A DNA stretch of 64,000 bases from positions 1 through 64,000 of the forward strand of contig WNYE01000023.1 of the NCBI GenBank assembly GCA_021396245.1, read 5' to 3'. This document shows, in pieces, positions 19,873-31,047 of the stretch (the first letter of the stretch is position 1; every line of letters starts with the position of its first letter). Made by a program: the position numbers and the translations under genes. Under the pieces are notes generated by a model. That model was not told the origin of the DNA, made no database searches, and worked only from the letters and a program-made list of their open reading frames with translations. Origin of the DNA: Sporothrix humicola (Eukaryota > Ascomycota > Sordariomycetes > Ophiostomatales > Ophiostomataceae).

Positions 19873-20489
19873 ATCTGCAACTGCGCGGCGAGAGTTATTG
19901 CTGACTGGCTGGCTGGCTGGCTGGCTGCTGGCTGGAAAGACTCTCTGCGTTTAAGGCGTTCAGCGACGATCTATATCTGCGAGAAATTGTGTGAGATGTC
20001 CGTCTCACCGTGGGGAAAAGACGGGACAAGTGACAAGACCCAATCGTAACGAGGAGGATGGATTGGAGAAGAGCTCGCTGGGAACGTTATCTCGTGTTGT
20101 CTTTCGTTTGTTTCTTTTTTCTCTATTAAAAAGCCTTCCGTGACAAAAACTCGAGGAACGACGGTTTACTCCTTGAAAGCATCGAACATTGAACGCCATG
20201 CATGAGGTAATAATACGGCTTAACAATGCCCCATATTCGAGCAACGAGGTTATTGGCGGGACACCCACCAACTTCTACACGGTAAACATTTAAATCGGTT
20301 AAAAAAACCCCACAGCTACTGAAGTCCCTGCCCGTAAGTACTAAACAACTCAACCTGTCAACCTTCTTTTCCCGTGGCGCTGGCCACATCAATTTTTTGT
20401 CCATTAATTGCATACGTCCAGGCCCGAACGGGTGACAAGTACTAACTTCCTGTCCGAGCCGTCCCTTAATTTCTTTACTGCAAGGCGAT
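19873..20489. other. Intergenic, DUF4267 promoter and hydrolase 3' flank
   Basis: No gene seen. GGCT tandem units (ctggctggctggctgg) lie near 19905-19925. Confidence 0.5.
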
Positions 20490-23400
20490 TTACACTGCAC
20501 GACGCAGTGCCATGGGCCCGTGTGGCGTGGCACTGTCGTCGCGCTTGCGTTTCGCACAACCGGCTGCGTTGTTGCTTCCCTCCCCCCTCGACACACCATC
20601 GTTTGTTATCCCAACCTTTCCACCCCTCAGCCTGTGATACTGACCCGTGGGCGATGTGGGGGTATCCCGCGCCCTTCCATGGGCGTTGATGTCTTCGGAT
20701 ACTTGGGATAGCTCTATGTGAGCAACGTTGTTGCTGCTCTGTACGATTGCCTGGCTACCGCCCTGTGTTCCAGCAGAGATGGGCAAGGAAGCCACTTCAC
20801 CATCCGGGGCCGGGGGCCAGAATCCGTTCCATGGTTCCCACGGTAATGGCAAAATCAAATCATGGGACATATCACCCATACCGCTTTGGCCGATGTCTGA
20901 CCCGTGGGAGTATGCAAAATTTCGGCCGTCGTTAAAGGGGACCGACGACCACTCATTATCATTACCATATTGGCTGTTGAGATAGTTATCAAGGCGGCTG
21001 CTGTACTGGTAAACGTACTGGCCACTGTAATGGCTGTTGGAAAGTCCAAGGTGGCCATCGTAGCACTGATCCCTGCTGGTGCTTCCGACCAGCATCGATT
21101 GCATGTCGTGTGTTTCCATCAAGCGATCTGAGCCTGCTAGCCACGTGCAACCTTCTGGCTGTGGCCTGTAGTGCCGAGACTGAGCTGGATGGAATGCATA
21201 GGAACCTGTCATTGGGTCTCCCGCCCCATTTCCTGCGTTATATGTTTGAGATGCTTCTGCGTCGGACGCGCCTAGAATGCCGCCACGAGTTGGATCGAAG
21301 AATGGCATGCCCAATTGTCCTGCGTTGAGCTGTGTTGGCACAAGCTGGGTGTGACCTAGTTGTGTATGGCCGGGATTGATCTGGAGGTCGGTGCTGAACC
21401 CCGAAAAATGAGGCACGTGTTGCGCTGCTGCCATGCCTCCAACAAGTATGGGTACGTGGGTTTGTTGATTTCGATAGTGCCCCTCCAGGGGCCAAGATAG
21501 CGTATTTGGGACTTGAAAGACTGTTTTAGAATCTGGTACTGCTTTGACGCCCTGGTGGTCTACCATGGTGCAACTGATACTTTTGTGGTATTTCTGGTTC
21601 AACTCTCGCAATGTCGGGATCTGGGACAAGCGATGATCGTGCATTGTACTCAGTGTCAGGCTCACCTGGTTGCTCTGGGTGGCGTGCGGCAGAAGTGCAT
21701 TGTTCGTTTTTTCCGAACCGATACTGGATATAAGTGAGCCTGGTATGGAAGATGGCCAGTCACCACTGGCTGGTGGTGAAGATCTTTGTGAGCCCCTCTG
21801 GAGCGGGCAGGAGCAGGAAGCGTCCTTTTGAATCCACAAAGACAAGAGCCTGGCTATGGCGGTGCTATTTGACTCCAGGAAACAAAGATGGCCGTTGCCG
21901 TAGACACCATTCTTTGCTAGCTCAAGCCATTGAACGTGGACACCGGCTTGTCTGAGGAAGTCGACCGTTGCCCAATCATACGTGGAGTGCCGGCTGGCTT
22001 CAGCTGTCACTACTGCATGGGGAAACCTGGACAAATTAGAAAGCTTCCGGATGCGAGCCGCTTCAGGTACATGAGATGAACCCCCCCTAGCCCCAACTGG
22101 CACTGTATCACTCTGCAGGTAGCTTTCCCCCCGGCTAGTCGCGCCCTGTTTGAGTACCAGGTTGAACAGCCGTATTGAAGCACAGCCATCTCCTTTCATG
22201 CCATCATTGTGACGGAAGGCAGCGGCCGGCAACTGAGTGTCGAATGTGAGAGGGATGTCCGTGATCCCAAACGGGCGTTCTCGAAGGGATGTCTTGAAGC
22301 TTGGGTCATGAGGTTGCAACTCGTAGGGCCCGCAGGGCTGCGCACTTGCAAACAGAGGCCCCTCTGGCTCGACAGCAATGACCGCTGCGACGAGCTCTGG
22401 CACACGGTCAGCGGCAAGCTAGGCCACTGTGGCACCGCTGCCTTCGCCAATGAGGACAGTAGCTGCAGCTCCGAGCCACTTGAGGACAGAGACAACAATG
22501 CCCTGGGAAAGTGTCTGCTGAAGAGCGCGGTCTTTCATTGCCACCTCGAGGGACATGCAATAGTTGGTGAAAATCGGATCCCCACGAAGGCCTGTGCCTG
22601 GCCATTTGTCGTGGCGCAGCGCTGATGGCCATGGACACCGGGTATTTTTTGCACTTGCAGTGAACTCCATCTCGATGTAGTTTACATCAGGGCTGACGGC
22701 TTCATACTTTACCGGGTTGGCAGAGCGCCCGAATGGTGGGAGATCGAGCAGAATAACTTCATAGCCCATGTGGAGGAATGCGGACGCCCATCCATGGTTG
22801 CCATCAGGCTTTGTCAACCAAACCTGGTTTTCGTGTGAGCACAGAACAAAATAAAAATTCTAGGACTAAAAAAATAAAACAAAAAATAAAACAAAAGGTA
22901 TACTACCCGACGGAGCACGTCGCAGTTTGCCAGTGTGCCTCGCCGCTCAGCCTTGAGCATGACCGAGTCTCGTTCATTGGTAGCTAACATGTTCGCATGT
23001 ACTCACATTGCTAGAATGGTGTCTGCCTTGAATTAAAAGAATCGGGGTGGGATAGAGCAGGTTTCGGGGGCGTAGGCGCTCAACATATACTTTATTTCCA
23101 AGCATGCCGGTGGCAGGGGCCGGAGAGAGCCCAATGTATGCTGTGCTGCGGGTGTGCAAAGGATAGTCATCGAATGCTGATGGACCAGGCTGGTGCGTTT
23201 CGGATCGCGAAATAGCAAGCTGTGCACTATCACGGACAGGATCCGGCTGGTCTTGGGTGTTGTATACCGCAGTTGGGACACCAATCGTTGGTTCTCTATG
23301 GGAGCTGTGAAGCCTGGTCAAATGCTGAAGCCGTGGCTTTGCTTGGGGTCTGATGGCACCAGGTTTGCTTTCAATGCTATTCTGGGTAGAGGGGAGAGGA

Positions 23401-23549
23401 CCAGTCTCGGTTTCTGCTGCATGGTAGTCTTGCGACAAGAAGAACTGGCACTGGCCATCACGGTGGCCGCTGTCCGGTCTACTCGGGGAACCCGTGCTGT
23501 CTGATCGCTTTTCGAAAGGTCCGCCGCTGGCCCACGGGAGCCCGTTCAT
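20490..23549 (-). CDS. Alpha/beta-hydrolase-like protein with long disordered tail, interrupted by in-frame TAG
   Basis: Two exons, 23549-23007 and 22823-20490 (intron gtgagt/accag), give 958 codons with one in-frame TAG at 22419-22421. Residues 1-120 are disordered. The fold then reads HGWASAFLHMGYEVILLDLP, KWPGTGLRGDPIF, a VLIGEGSGATVA elbow, LAADRVPELVAAVIAVEPEG and, late, HAVVTAEASRHSTYDWATVD. Relatives have GHSQGG..GW at the elbow. Here the nucleophile Ser position is Gly (GEGSG) and the stop sits exactly at the conserved Trp (TGG to TAG). After the hydrolase region there is a tail of about 430 residues rich in Gln, Asn, Gly and Ser with a KRKRDD basic patch. The frame is otherwise clean for 642 codons past the stop, so this is a recent nonsense allele, readthrough or assembly error. 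If not read through, the product is 315 aa. The ATG at 23549 is preferred over a GTG two codons upstream. Confidence 0.62.
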
Positions 23550-25435
23550 CTCCACGGCCCGCCGAGCGCTCGTTGAAGCGAGAATGAGGCGGCTGTGACC
23601 TATAGTAGAACAGTGGCGGGGAGTGGTAGGAAATAGGGAGAGCTCGTGTCAGCGAAAAAGGGTCAGCGGGAATGCAGAGTCTGAGGCATGAGACCCATGG
23701 CCTTTCTTTTCCATAAAAAAATAAAGCGCGGAGAGTACGATGTATGTGGGCATCGACATTTAGGAACCCCAAGACGACGAGCAGATTGATTGTCGTTGTT
23801 TAGGTTGACATAGGTGGACAATATTGTTTTCTGCAAGTTTGGTGGAAGATAGGAATTAGGAATTAGCATCTGGGATACTACGGCGCGGCGCGGCAAGAGG
23901 GTGAGACAAAACTGACAAGCGCCAGCCCAAATGGCAAGAACGCGTAATTATCAAAAGTGTACGTACATACACAGTACACGCGTGCCTCGCTGGCCATATA
24001 GAAAGCTCGAGGAAAAGAAACCGCAAAATGATGGTGTTGCACTGCGTAATTCGAGGAAAAACAGCAATACCACACAAAATGTATGCAAATACGTCGTAAT
24101 ACGTTGTGGAATTTCGTATGTTTATTTAGCAAACTGTCTTGACGCGAGAGCACACTGTATCATAAGTAAGATACGCCGGTCGGAATATAGCACCCGAAAA
24201 ATTGAGAAATTCTGCCCTTCCAAGTTATGGTTTTTAATGATATGGTTTGTTTTTAGGGGGCCTGGAGACTTGGAGGCTGGCAGGCTGGTAGGGGACAATT
24301 AGTGGAAGCGAATTCGCACTGCATTCACGCAATCCTTCGGAGAATACTTTCATACTGTGTTCTCCGTAATACGGTGTATGATGGGGTAGAAGTAGCATCT
24401 TCCTTGCAAACAGGGGTGAACAAAAGGCTGGCGAGGCTGGGGGAAGAAATACAAAACACCAGGCACAAATTCTCAACAGTCTCTGTATTATGGGTGTTTA
24501 TGGTGGAGCCCGCCTGGGCCAGCATTCATTATCTTTCCAGCCACTCTCAAGTGTTGTATTTTTTTAATGTAGAGGTACCTGCACTGTCACTTTAAAGTAT
24601 CACTTTTTGTACATACTTAGATGTATCTATACCGGATACTACCCAGCTAGCACGGAGCGAATGCCATGCGCCATGTCCTGAATTTAGCGGCCGAGGTTTG
24701 CGGGCGGGTTCTGTTAGCCTCTCCTGTCTAGCCTTGCGCCAGGGGTCTTAATTTTTGAGTTAAGGTGCCAGGGCCCTTTCCAAGGACTACTGTAGTAGGA
24801 GGCTGGTGATGGTCTCGTTTCGATACTCTTCCAAAAAAAAAAAAAAAATCACGACAGTGCGCAAACCCAACCACCTCATCGTCCAATTGGGCTCCTACTT
24901 TTCAAGAGGCGCCCAGCCTCGTCTCTGGAATGTCGCTTGCTATTTCTGCGGCATTGCCGCTCACCACGAGGCCGTTTTCCGAACTGCGTCTTGTGTTTGC
25001 CTTTCTTCGTTTTTATTCGTTTCTCCTGTCCATCTCGTTCGCCAATCGACCTGCAGGCTCGCGATACCAATCATCGCTCACGAAAAGAAATAACGACCGT
25101 CAACCTTTTACTCAACACCGTCTTGAGACGTTTCCCCTCTTGACATCCCAAAAGCCAGTAGAGCAACACCCAAACTTCACACGACAATCTCGCTCGCTCC
25201 GGCTACAGACCCCTTTACTGTGGATGACCAAGGGCCCTTCTACGGACCACACCGCCTAAATAGGTTGACGACAGCCACTGTGCCGAACTATACCGGAATT
25301 TACGCATCGAAGGCATTGGCGCCGCAACCAAAAAAAAAAAAAAAAGAGCTGGGAGCAGAGTTTGCGGTTGGGAACAGCTGATCGGTGGGTGGCGAAGGCG
25401 GATCGAGTATTAATTTAGAGGCCCCGGCCTTCAGT
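23550..25435. promoter_or_regulatory. Divergent intergenic region, 1.9 kb
   Basis: Promoters of the hydrolase-like and DUF3433 genes. No gene that I can support. A runs lie at about 24832-24847 and 25330-25345. A plus-strand frame at 24930-25259 lies in probable 5' UTR and shows no family features. Confidence 0.5.
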
Positions 25436-28372
25436 ATGGCAGATCACGATTGTACGTTTATTCCTGACGTGGCCTTGGACGCGGAATGCCAGACATCACG
25501 CACCTCACCCCAACTGGACAAAGCTAACAGTGGCTTGCTTACTCCAGACCAGCCAGAACGGAGATTCTATGGCTCACAGGCCGGTTGGCCACTCTCACCA
25601 GAGACACCACCATTGCAGACAAGCCAGCCGCCGTTTGCCAAAAACACCTTTGGCAGCGTGCAGGCAACAGAGGCCACCTCAGAGACTGCTGCGTCCGGTG
25701 AGCCGGCCTCTCTTCCAACATTTGTGCCACACGTGCCATCTCCTCCGTCTGGTACCACTACAAGGGCTTCCGGCGACTTGTCCTTAGCAGATGACCTTTA
25801 CGGCCCCGACCGCCTCTTTGGGCCGCCACTGCCCCGCCTCGGTGAGGCTGCAGCACGACAGGCATCACGTTATGCTTCGGGGCCGGTTGCCAGTGATGCA
25901 GCACTCGGCGGCATTTTTGGCCCCGCCGACGGCCCTGCAGACTTTCCGGGAGGGTTGGGCCTCAGTGCTGGCCCCAGTGTTGCCTTCTCAGCTTTTGCCA
26001 GCCCCGGCCAGCAGTTTAAAGACGTCTTGGCCCGTGAGGCATCCAACGTCACACCTGGGATTGACGATACACCCTACGTTCTCTACGCTCTCGATGCCCT
26101 GACCGGCAATATTACGTCCCAGGCAGGTCCCATCAATGACGACGGGAGCGGCAGCAAACACAGCAGCTTTCCATTTCGCCACATTCCCGACGATGGTCTT
26201 GGCTACTACCGGCCTCGGTCGCTTCCACGTGGCACGACGAACATTGGTACGGCATCCATCAAGCTACCAACACCTCCCTCGCCTGTCCAATACAACCATG
26301 ACCGCCGCTTCTCTTCCCGCCACAGCGACACGTTTACAGCAGGTGGCTGCCGGCTATCCTCCGCACAGCTGGCTGAGGCAGGGGACACACGCGAGCCCCG
26401 TGCAAGCACGACCTCGTCACTTGCTACTCTTGTTCACCCAGGCGCACATGCCCCTCGTGCCTCCCTTCCCGCAGATCATCTAAAAGACTCGTGGGCCTAT
26501 CTCGACTTGAAGAGCTTCTCGCCACAGACGCAGCTGGTCTTTCCGGCACCAACTTTCAGGCCTACTGTCATGCATCCCGTGTCACTGGGATTCTTGGTTC
26601 TACTCTGTCTTCTCATGATTGCGGCCCTCGTCTTCTCCGCTGTCTACTCCGCCTCGCACAATGCTCTTGTCACTTATAGCGGCAGTATTTATGGCGGCCA
26701 GTACTTCTTATTCCGAGTTCTTCCCCAGCTACTGTCTGTTATCATCCTTCTCTATTGCCTCCATCTTTCGTCTACAGTCATCCGCATCCATCCATTTTCT
26801 CGCATGCAGGCCCTCGAGAACCCCCACCCCGAACGCCGCAACGGGGCTGTTTTCGACAACCTGTACCCCGGCGCGTTTCTTTGGCCCCAGGTGTCAGATA
26901 GCATGACATGGCGGACCCGCCTTCCACTCTACACGATTTGGATGACCAATATTGCTGTCCCGCTGCAGAGCTCGCTATTTTCTGTTGTGCTGACCGGTGG
27001 ACAGTGGGAGTGGGCGACAGTTCAAGGCGTTGCCTGGACTCTAGTCGTCTTGTATATCTGCCTGGCTGCTGCTGTTATTGCCGTCACTGTTGATGTACAC
27101 TTCCATTCTACTGGTCTCATTTGGGACCCCCGTTCCATTGCCGACTTTATAACTCTTGCCTCGAATAGCAACACAATGGCTGATTACAAAGGCAGTGAGC
27201 TCCTGGCTACCCGGGATGATCTCCGCCGTGCTCTCCGCCATAGATCTGTCGACAAAATTGGTTACTGGGCATGGAGGGATGGCCGCACGAATGGTATTTG
27301 GCATGGCATTGGCACTGACCTTTTGGACGACGCCTGGCTCGAAGCCCGCAGCCATGATGTTGCTGGGCCTGAGCCACGGGCCCCCAAGAAAATGCCAAAG
27401 TCATGGAACAAAAAGCTCCGTGCCCATGCTGATGCTGCTGCATCCGCCGGTCTTGACTTGGAGGCAATGGCACTCTCACCGCACTCAAACAGTGTTCGAA
27501 ACCGCTATTTGCCCTGGTGCTTACGAGACGGCCCCATCTTTTCCCTAGCGATAGCTACTTTTGCCCTCCTCTTGGCTCTCCTGATCGTCTCCTTTTTGCC
27601 GTCAACCTATATTGGACGCGGGTTCCTACCACTGGTAAACGCTGGATCGACTGTGGGCGCGTTCTCTCCTGCCAACTTCCTATACAGCTTTCTGCCCGCC
27701 CTTCTTGGCCAGGCACTCTTTCTTCTATTTGCGTCCCTGGACATGACGGTGCGAATCCTGCAGCCGTGGGCAGAGCTTTCAGCAAACGCGGGCGGCGCCC
27801 AGCCCAGTGCATCCATTCTGGCTGATTATGCCGCGTGCTTCCCCCTCCAATGCGCCTGGCACGCCGCAAAAAATGGCCACTGGAGGGTTGCGGCTCTCTC
27901 GTTGATGACGACTGCCTCGGCTTTCATTCCTGCTCTTGCTGGGGGTGTCTTTATGGCACTGACGGTATCAACGGGCGACGTGCATATGGTTCCGAATATG
28001 GCACTGTACGCAGTTGTGCTCGCCTTGTTGGTGCTTTGCTTCGTCTCTCTTCTTTTAGTGATTCCTGGCCGTCGCAACTTCCGCCTACCGCACAGTGTCA
28101 CCTGCATTGCCGAAGTCCTCAGCTTCTGTGCAAACGATGACCTGATGCAAGAGCCGGCTTTCAAGAACGCGCACAACAAGAACACCCTTCTGGGCCAGCT
28201 TGGGATCAACTCGCCGCCTACTGCCCGGTCACGCTGGATTTTCGCAACCGGAACATCCGGTGATGACCGTCGGCTGGGCATCCGGCGGGTTCGCCGTTAT
28301 ACAGAACTCACTAACCGGCCCAGTGGCCGGAGGTCGCAACAAGCCACCGCGCTTGCTAATCACGTCTTATGA
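25436..28372 (+). CDS. DUF3433 multi-pass membrane protein
   Basis: Single-exon fungal membrane protein of the DUF3433 family, 978 aa; molecular function unknown. Residues 1-370 are hydrophilic, Pro/Ser/Thr-rich and probably cytosolic. Two similar membrane modules follow. Module 1 begins around residue 375 (HPVSLGFLVLLCLLMIAALV, then LPQLLSVIILLYCLHL, an extracellular or loop block with DNLYPGAFLWP, and two further spans). Module 2 begins around residue 700 (GPIFSLAIATFALLLALLIV) and has at least five spans ending LLVLCFVSLLLVIPGRR. Between them lies a cytosolic linker with DPRSIADFITLAS and GYWAWRDG. These blocks are typical of DUF3433. The start is the first ATG; 17 upstream codons are open but begin only with GTG. 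It is convergent with the anion-transporter gene. Confidence 0.9.
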   Translation: MADHDCTFIPDVALDAECQTSRTSPQLDKANSGLLTPDQPERRFYGSQAGWPLSPETPPLQTSQPPFAKNTFGSVQATEATSETAASGEPASLPTFVPHVPSPPSGTTTRASGDLSLADDLYGPDRLFGPPLPRLGEAAARQASRYASGPVASDAALGGIFGPADGPADFPGGLGLSAGPSVAFSAFASPGQQFKDVLAREASNVTPGIDDTPYVLYALDALTGNITSQAGPINDDGSGSKHSSFPFRHIPDDGLGYYRPRSLPRGTTNIGTASIKLPTPPSPVQYNHDRRFSSRHSDTFTAGGCRLSSAQLAEAGDTREPRASTTSSLATLVHPGAHAPRASLPADHLKDSWAYLDLKSFSPQTQLVFPAPTFRPTVMHPVSLGFLVLLCLLMIAALVFSAVYSASHNALVTYSGSIYGGQYFLFRVLPQLLSVIILLYCLHLSSTVIRIHPFSRMQALENPHPERRNGAVFDNLYPGAFLWPQVSDSMTWRTRLPLYTIWMTNIAVPLQSSLFSVVLTGGQWEWATVQGVAWTLVVLYICLAAAVIAVTVDVHFHSTGLIWDPRSIADFITLASNSNTMADYKGSELLATRDDLRRALRHRSVDKIGYWAWRDGRTNGIWHGIGTDLLDDAWLEARSHDVAGPEPRAPKKMPKSWNKKLRAHADAAASAGLDLEAMALSPHSNSVRNRYLPWCLRDGPIFSLAIATFALLLALLIVSFLPSTYIGRGFLPLVNAGSTVGAFSPANFLYSFLPALLGQALFLLFASLDMTVRILQPWAELSANAGGAQPSASILADYAACFPLQCAWHAAKNGHWRVAALSLMTTASAFIPALAGGVFMALTVSTGDVHMVPNMALYAVVLALLVLCFVSLLLVIPGRRNFRLPHSVTCIAEVLSFCANDDLMQEPAFKNAHNKNTLLGQLGINSPPTARSRWIFATGTSGDDRRLGIRRVRRYTELTNRPSGRRSQQATALANHVL

Positions 28373-28799
28373 TTTACGCCACGACATTTCAGGACACTGT
28401 ACTATTATAAAATCAGCGACGTGGTACCATGTATAGAACAATCTGCATATTATAGTTTCTTTTTTTTTTCCCGCACCATTTATCCTCTTCTTGTCCCCCC
28501 CTTCTTCGTCATTTTTCTTCCCACCTGGCGTCTCTGTACTTTTTTTTTCCCTCATACCTGGGCGTTTATTGCATATTGGTGGGTGGCACATGGCAACCTG
28601 ATTCTAGATAGCATTAGAGGTGGCACGTTTTGTAACGACATTGTTAGATATCATATGACTGATGCCAGTGTACGACGTGCACGTAACCATTTAATGAAAA
28701 CTTCATGGTTTGAAATAATATACACCACAGAGGTCACTGCAACGACCGGCATATTGAATAGTGATATCATTATGGCGACGGGCCGCACCGTGTGTGAGA
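28373..28799. other. Convergent 3' flank
   Basis: No gene seen; T-rich around 28450-28550. It separates the convergent stops of the DUF3433 and Bor1-like genes. Confidence 0.6.
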
Positions 28800-31047
28800 C
28801 TATCCTATCTTGCGCTCTGTGTACGCGCTTGAAAGGCTACCGGGTAGTGTAACGAGTGCACTTTGGTCGTTTGAAGGCGGTTGCTCTCCGGAGGCCGCTT
28901 TCTGCATGCAGCCATTGTCACCGGGAGCTGGCAACGATGCCATACCGATATGGGCGCCCCCGCCATCTACGTTGCCTAGCTCCGAGCATGTATCGTCTTC
29001 TGGCTTCCCGTCACGACAGGCCCAGCCATCTACCCAACGAAGTGTCTCCTTGCTCCAAATCCGGTTCATCAATAGTAGCCTGAGCGGAACAAGAACGATG
29101 ATTAGAACCGGGAAAATGGGTGCAGCAACTGTGAGTGTGACCCCAAATACAGCAGCCGTAAGGGCAACTTGAGTGATTGTATATGCATGAATGGCCGCCC
29201 AACGAACACCGACGGGAAGCTCGGATTGTGCCGATACATCCCTTTCGGATGGCGGGGTCAACAACGATGCGACGCGGGTCAAGATCGGATTCACCGACAG
29301 CGACTGGTAGCCCATGAATAAGAAGAGTCCAGCGAGGACCGACGTGGGTGTCAAGCCTAGGAGTCGCTGTAGGGGCGGCGAGATGAAGGCCAAGATTAGG
29401 GCCGATTGAAGAAAAGACGAGTATCGTTGCTCATATACGCGAGTGACGACTCGTTCTGTTGACCCTGTGTCGGATGTAGTGTCGTTTACTCTATCAGATG
29501 TGGCATTAGGTGCTCCGTCGTCATCCTGCTCAACCACGGTGTGCATCAGGGATTCGGAATGAAGCGGCGCCTGTGGTAAAAGACCGTTTGCAGGCGGGAT
29601 GCCTAGGATGCCGCACATGGCGGTAGTGGTGCCGAGGAGGACGATGTCCCAGGCAAAGCCGCCCGGCTTCCGCACACCGTACCGTTTGAGTGTGCAGATA
29701 ATGCTGCTGATCTCGTGGTCGAAGAAAAATAGGACCGTAATGATTGCACCGGGGAGGACTGCAGCCAGAGACCAGCGAGCCGGCAGCTCCCAGAACCGAA
29801 CAAGAAAGACAGAGCGGTCGAGACTCGTAGGCCGAAGCTCGGTCTGGACGGACAGGCGCTGCTGGTCCAGCGTAGCTAACTCACCAATATGCGGGACACC
29901 GATGAAAAAGATGATTGAGATGGCTGCGGCATACTCGGTCAGAAGCATGCGCGGAATGCGGCCAAAGAGGGGTGCCCAGTGTTTGTCGGCCGTGGAGAGG
30001 AAAACAGCAAAGAGACATGTGCCAGCCGCGCCAATAATGGAGTAGAGGAAGCCGGCCATTGAGACAGCTCGCTGGTTGCGCTGCAACTCGAGAACAGCCT
30101 TCTGAAAGTAAATGACGCTGTTTAGCAGGGAGAAGATATCTGCACTGAAATGGGTCACGTAGCGCATGGTGTAGTCGTGTGCGTTGAAAACAGCGAGCAG
30201 GACGTGCATCCACGCAGCATGGATGAGCGACCAGGCCATAAATTGGAGAAAATCAATCTTGCGTGTTTTTCCCCCTGGTCAGCGACAAGCACAAAATAAA
30301 TACACAGCGGAGAAGAATCAACACGTGAAAACGGACAGCGAGATCGTACTTACGTGAAAAGAGTGTATGCACAGAGAGTATATGTTCTCAGCTAAGACAG
30401 AAAACGGCCCAGTGACGCCGAGAATGGTAAGCGGCTGTGCAGAGAAGCTGAGAGATACGAAAATGAAAATGAAAATATCTTGTTAGTAATGGCCGCCAAA
30501 GGAGAAGGATTGGTGCCAGGGTGGTTGATGCCTACAGAGAAAAGATGAGGCCACAAAGCCCTGTGCTGAAGACGACCTCGATAGTGCCCCAGGACTGGCC
30601 GGTGAGGACGTCGAGGTCGCTGGCAAATGTGATGCCCGGGAGGATGTTTGTGAAAAAGACATAGACGGCACTGGCAAACACCAGCTGGTTGAAGACCGCC
30701 CAGTCCGACACGTAGCGAGCACGCAGGTTGCGCAGGTCCTGTCCGATGAGGCGGAAAGGCCGCAGGATGCCACCACGCTGGAACAGCGACACGAAGGACC
30801 TCGCGTGCGGTTGGCTGTCCTTCTCTGACGGGAGACCATGCCGAGTTTCGGTGCCGGTGCCGGAGCCGGTGCCGGTGCTGATATCAACATTTGGTGTCTG
30901 CCGGGCACCTCGAAACCAGCGTGGCCATCGCCGATGCCGATGCGCCCATGACTGACTTTGACGGAGAGCCTCAGGTGGCGGGGTAGATGCTCCAACCGCG
31001 ACTTGGTGCAAGGGAAGGCCGTGGTCGGATGCGAATCGGTGATCCAT
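28800..31047 (-). CDS. Bor1/SLC4-type anion (borate/bicarbonate) transporter
   Basis: Plasma-membrane anion exchanger of the HCO3-/Bor1 family; in yeast Bor1 exports borate. Three exons: 31047-30536, 30447-30354 and 30257-28800 (687 aa). Donors are gtaggc and gtaagt, acceptors ctctcag and cgcaag. Exon 1 has a His/Gln-rich N terminus, a TGTGSGTGTET simple stretch, then the first spans (RARYVSDWAVFNQLVFASAV, NILPGITFASDL). Exon 2 is the signature block FSAQPLTILGVTGPFSVLAE. Exon 3 starts DFLQFMAWSLIHAAWMHVLL and continues through further membrane spans, including the long conserved PPANGLLPQAPLHSESL and the LLGLTPTSVLAGLFLFMGYQ helix. A hydrophilic C-terminal tail of about 90 residues follows. 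The start is the first ATG; the frame is open upstream but without ATG. Confidence 0.93.

Noticed and set aside
19286..19954. 222-codon plus-strand frame
   Set aside because: It reads antisense to the DUF4267 gene and through the poly-Lys-like repeat in its intron.
22395..22500. Intron that would remove the TAG in the hydrolase gene
   Set aside because: The tag could mimic an acceptor (cctag), but no donor upstream leaves the conserved elbow and LAADRVPE intact.
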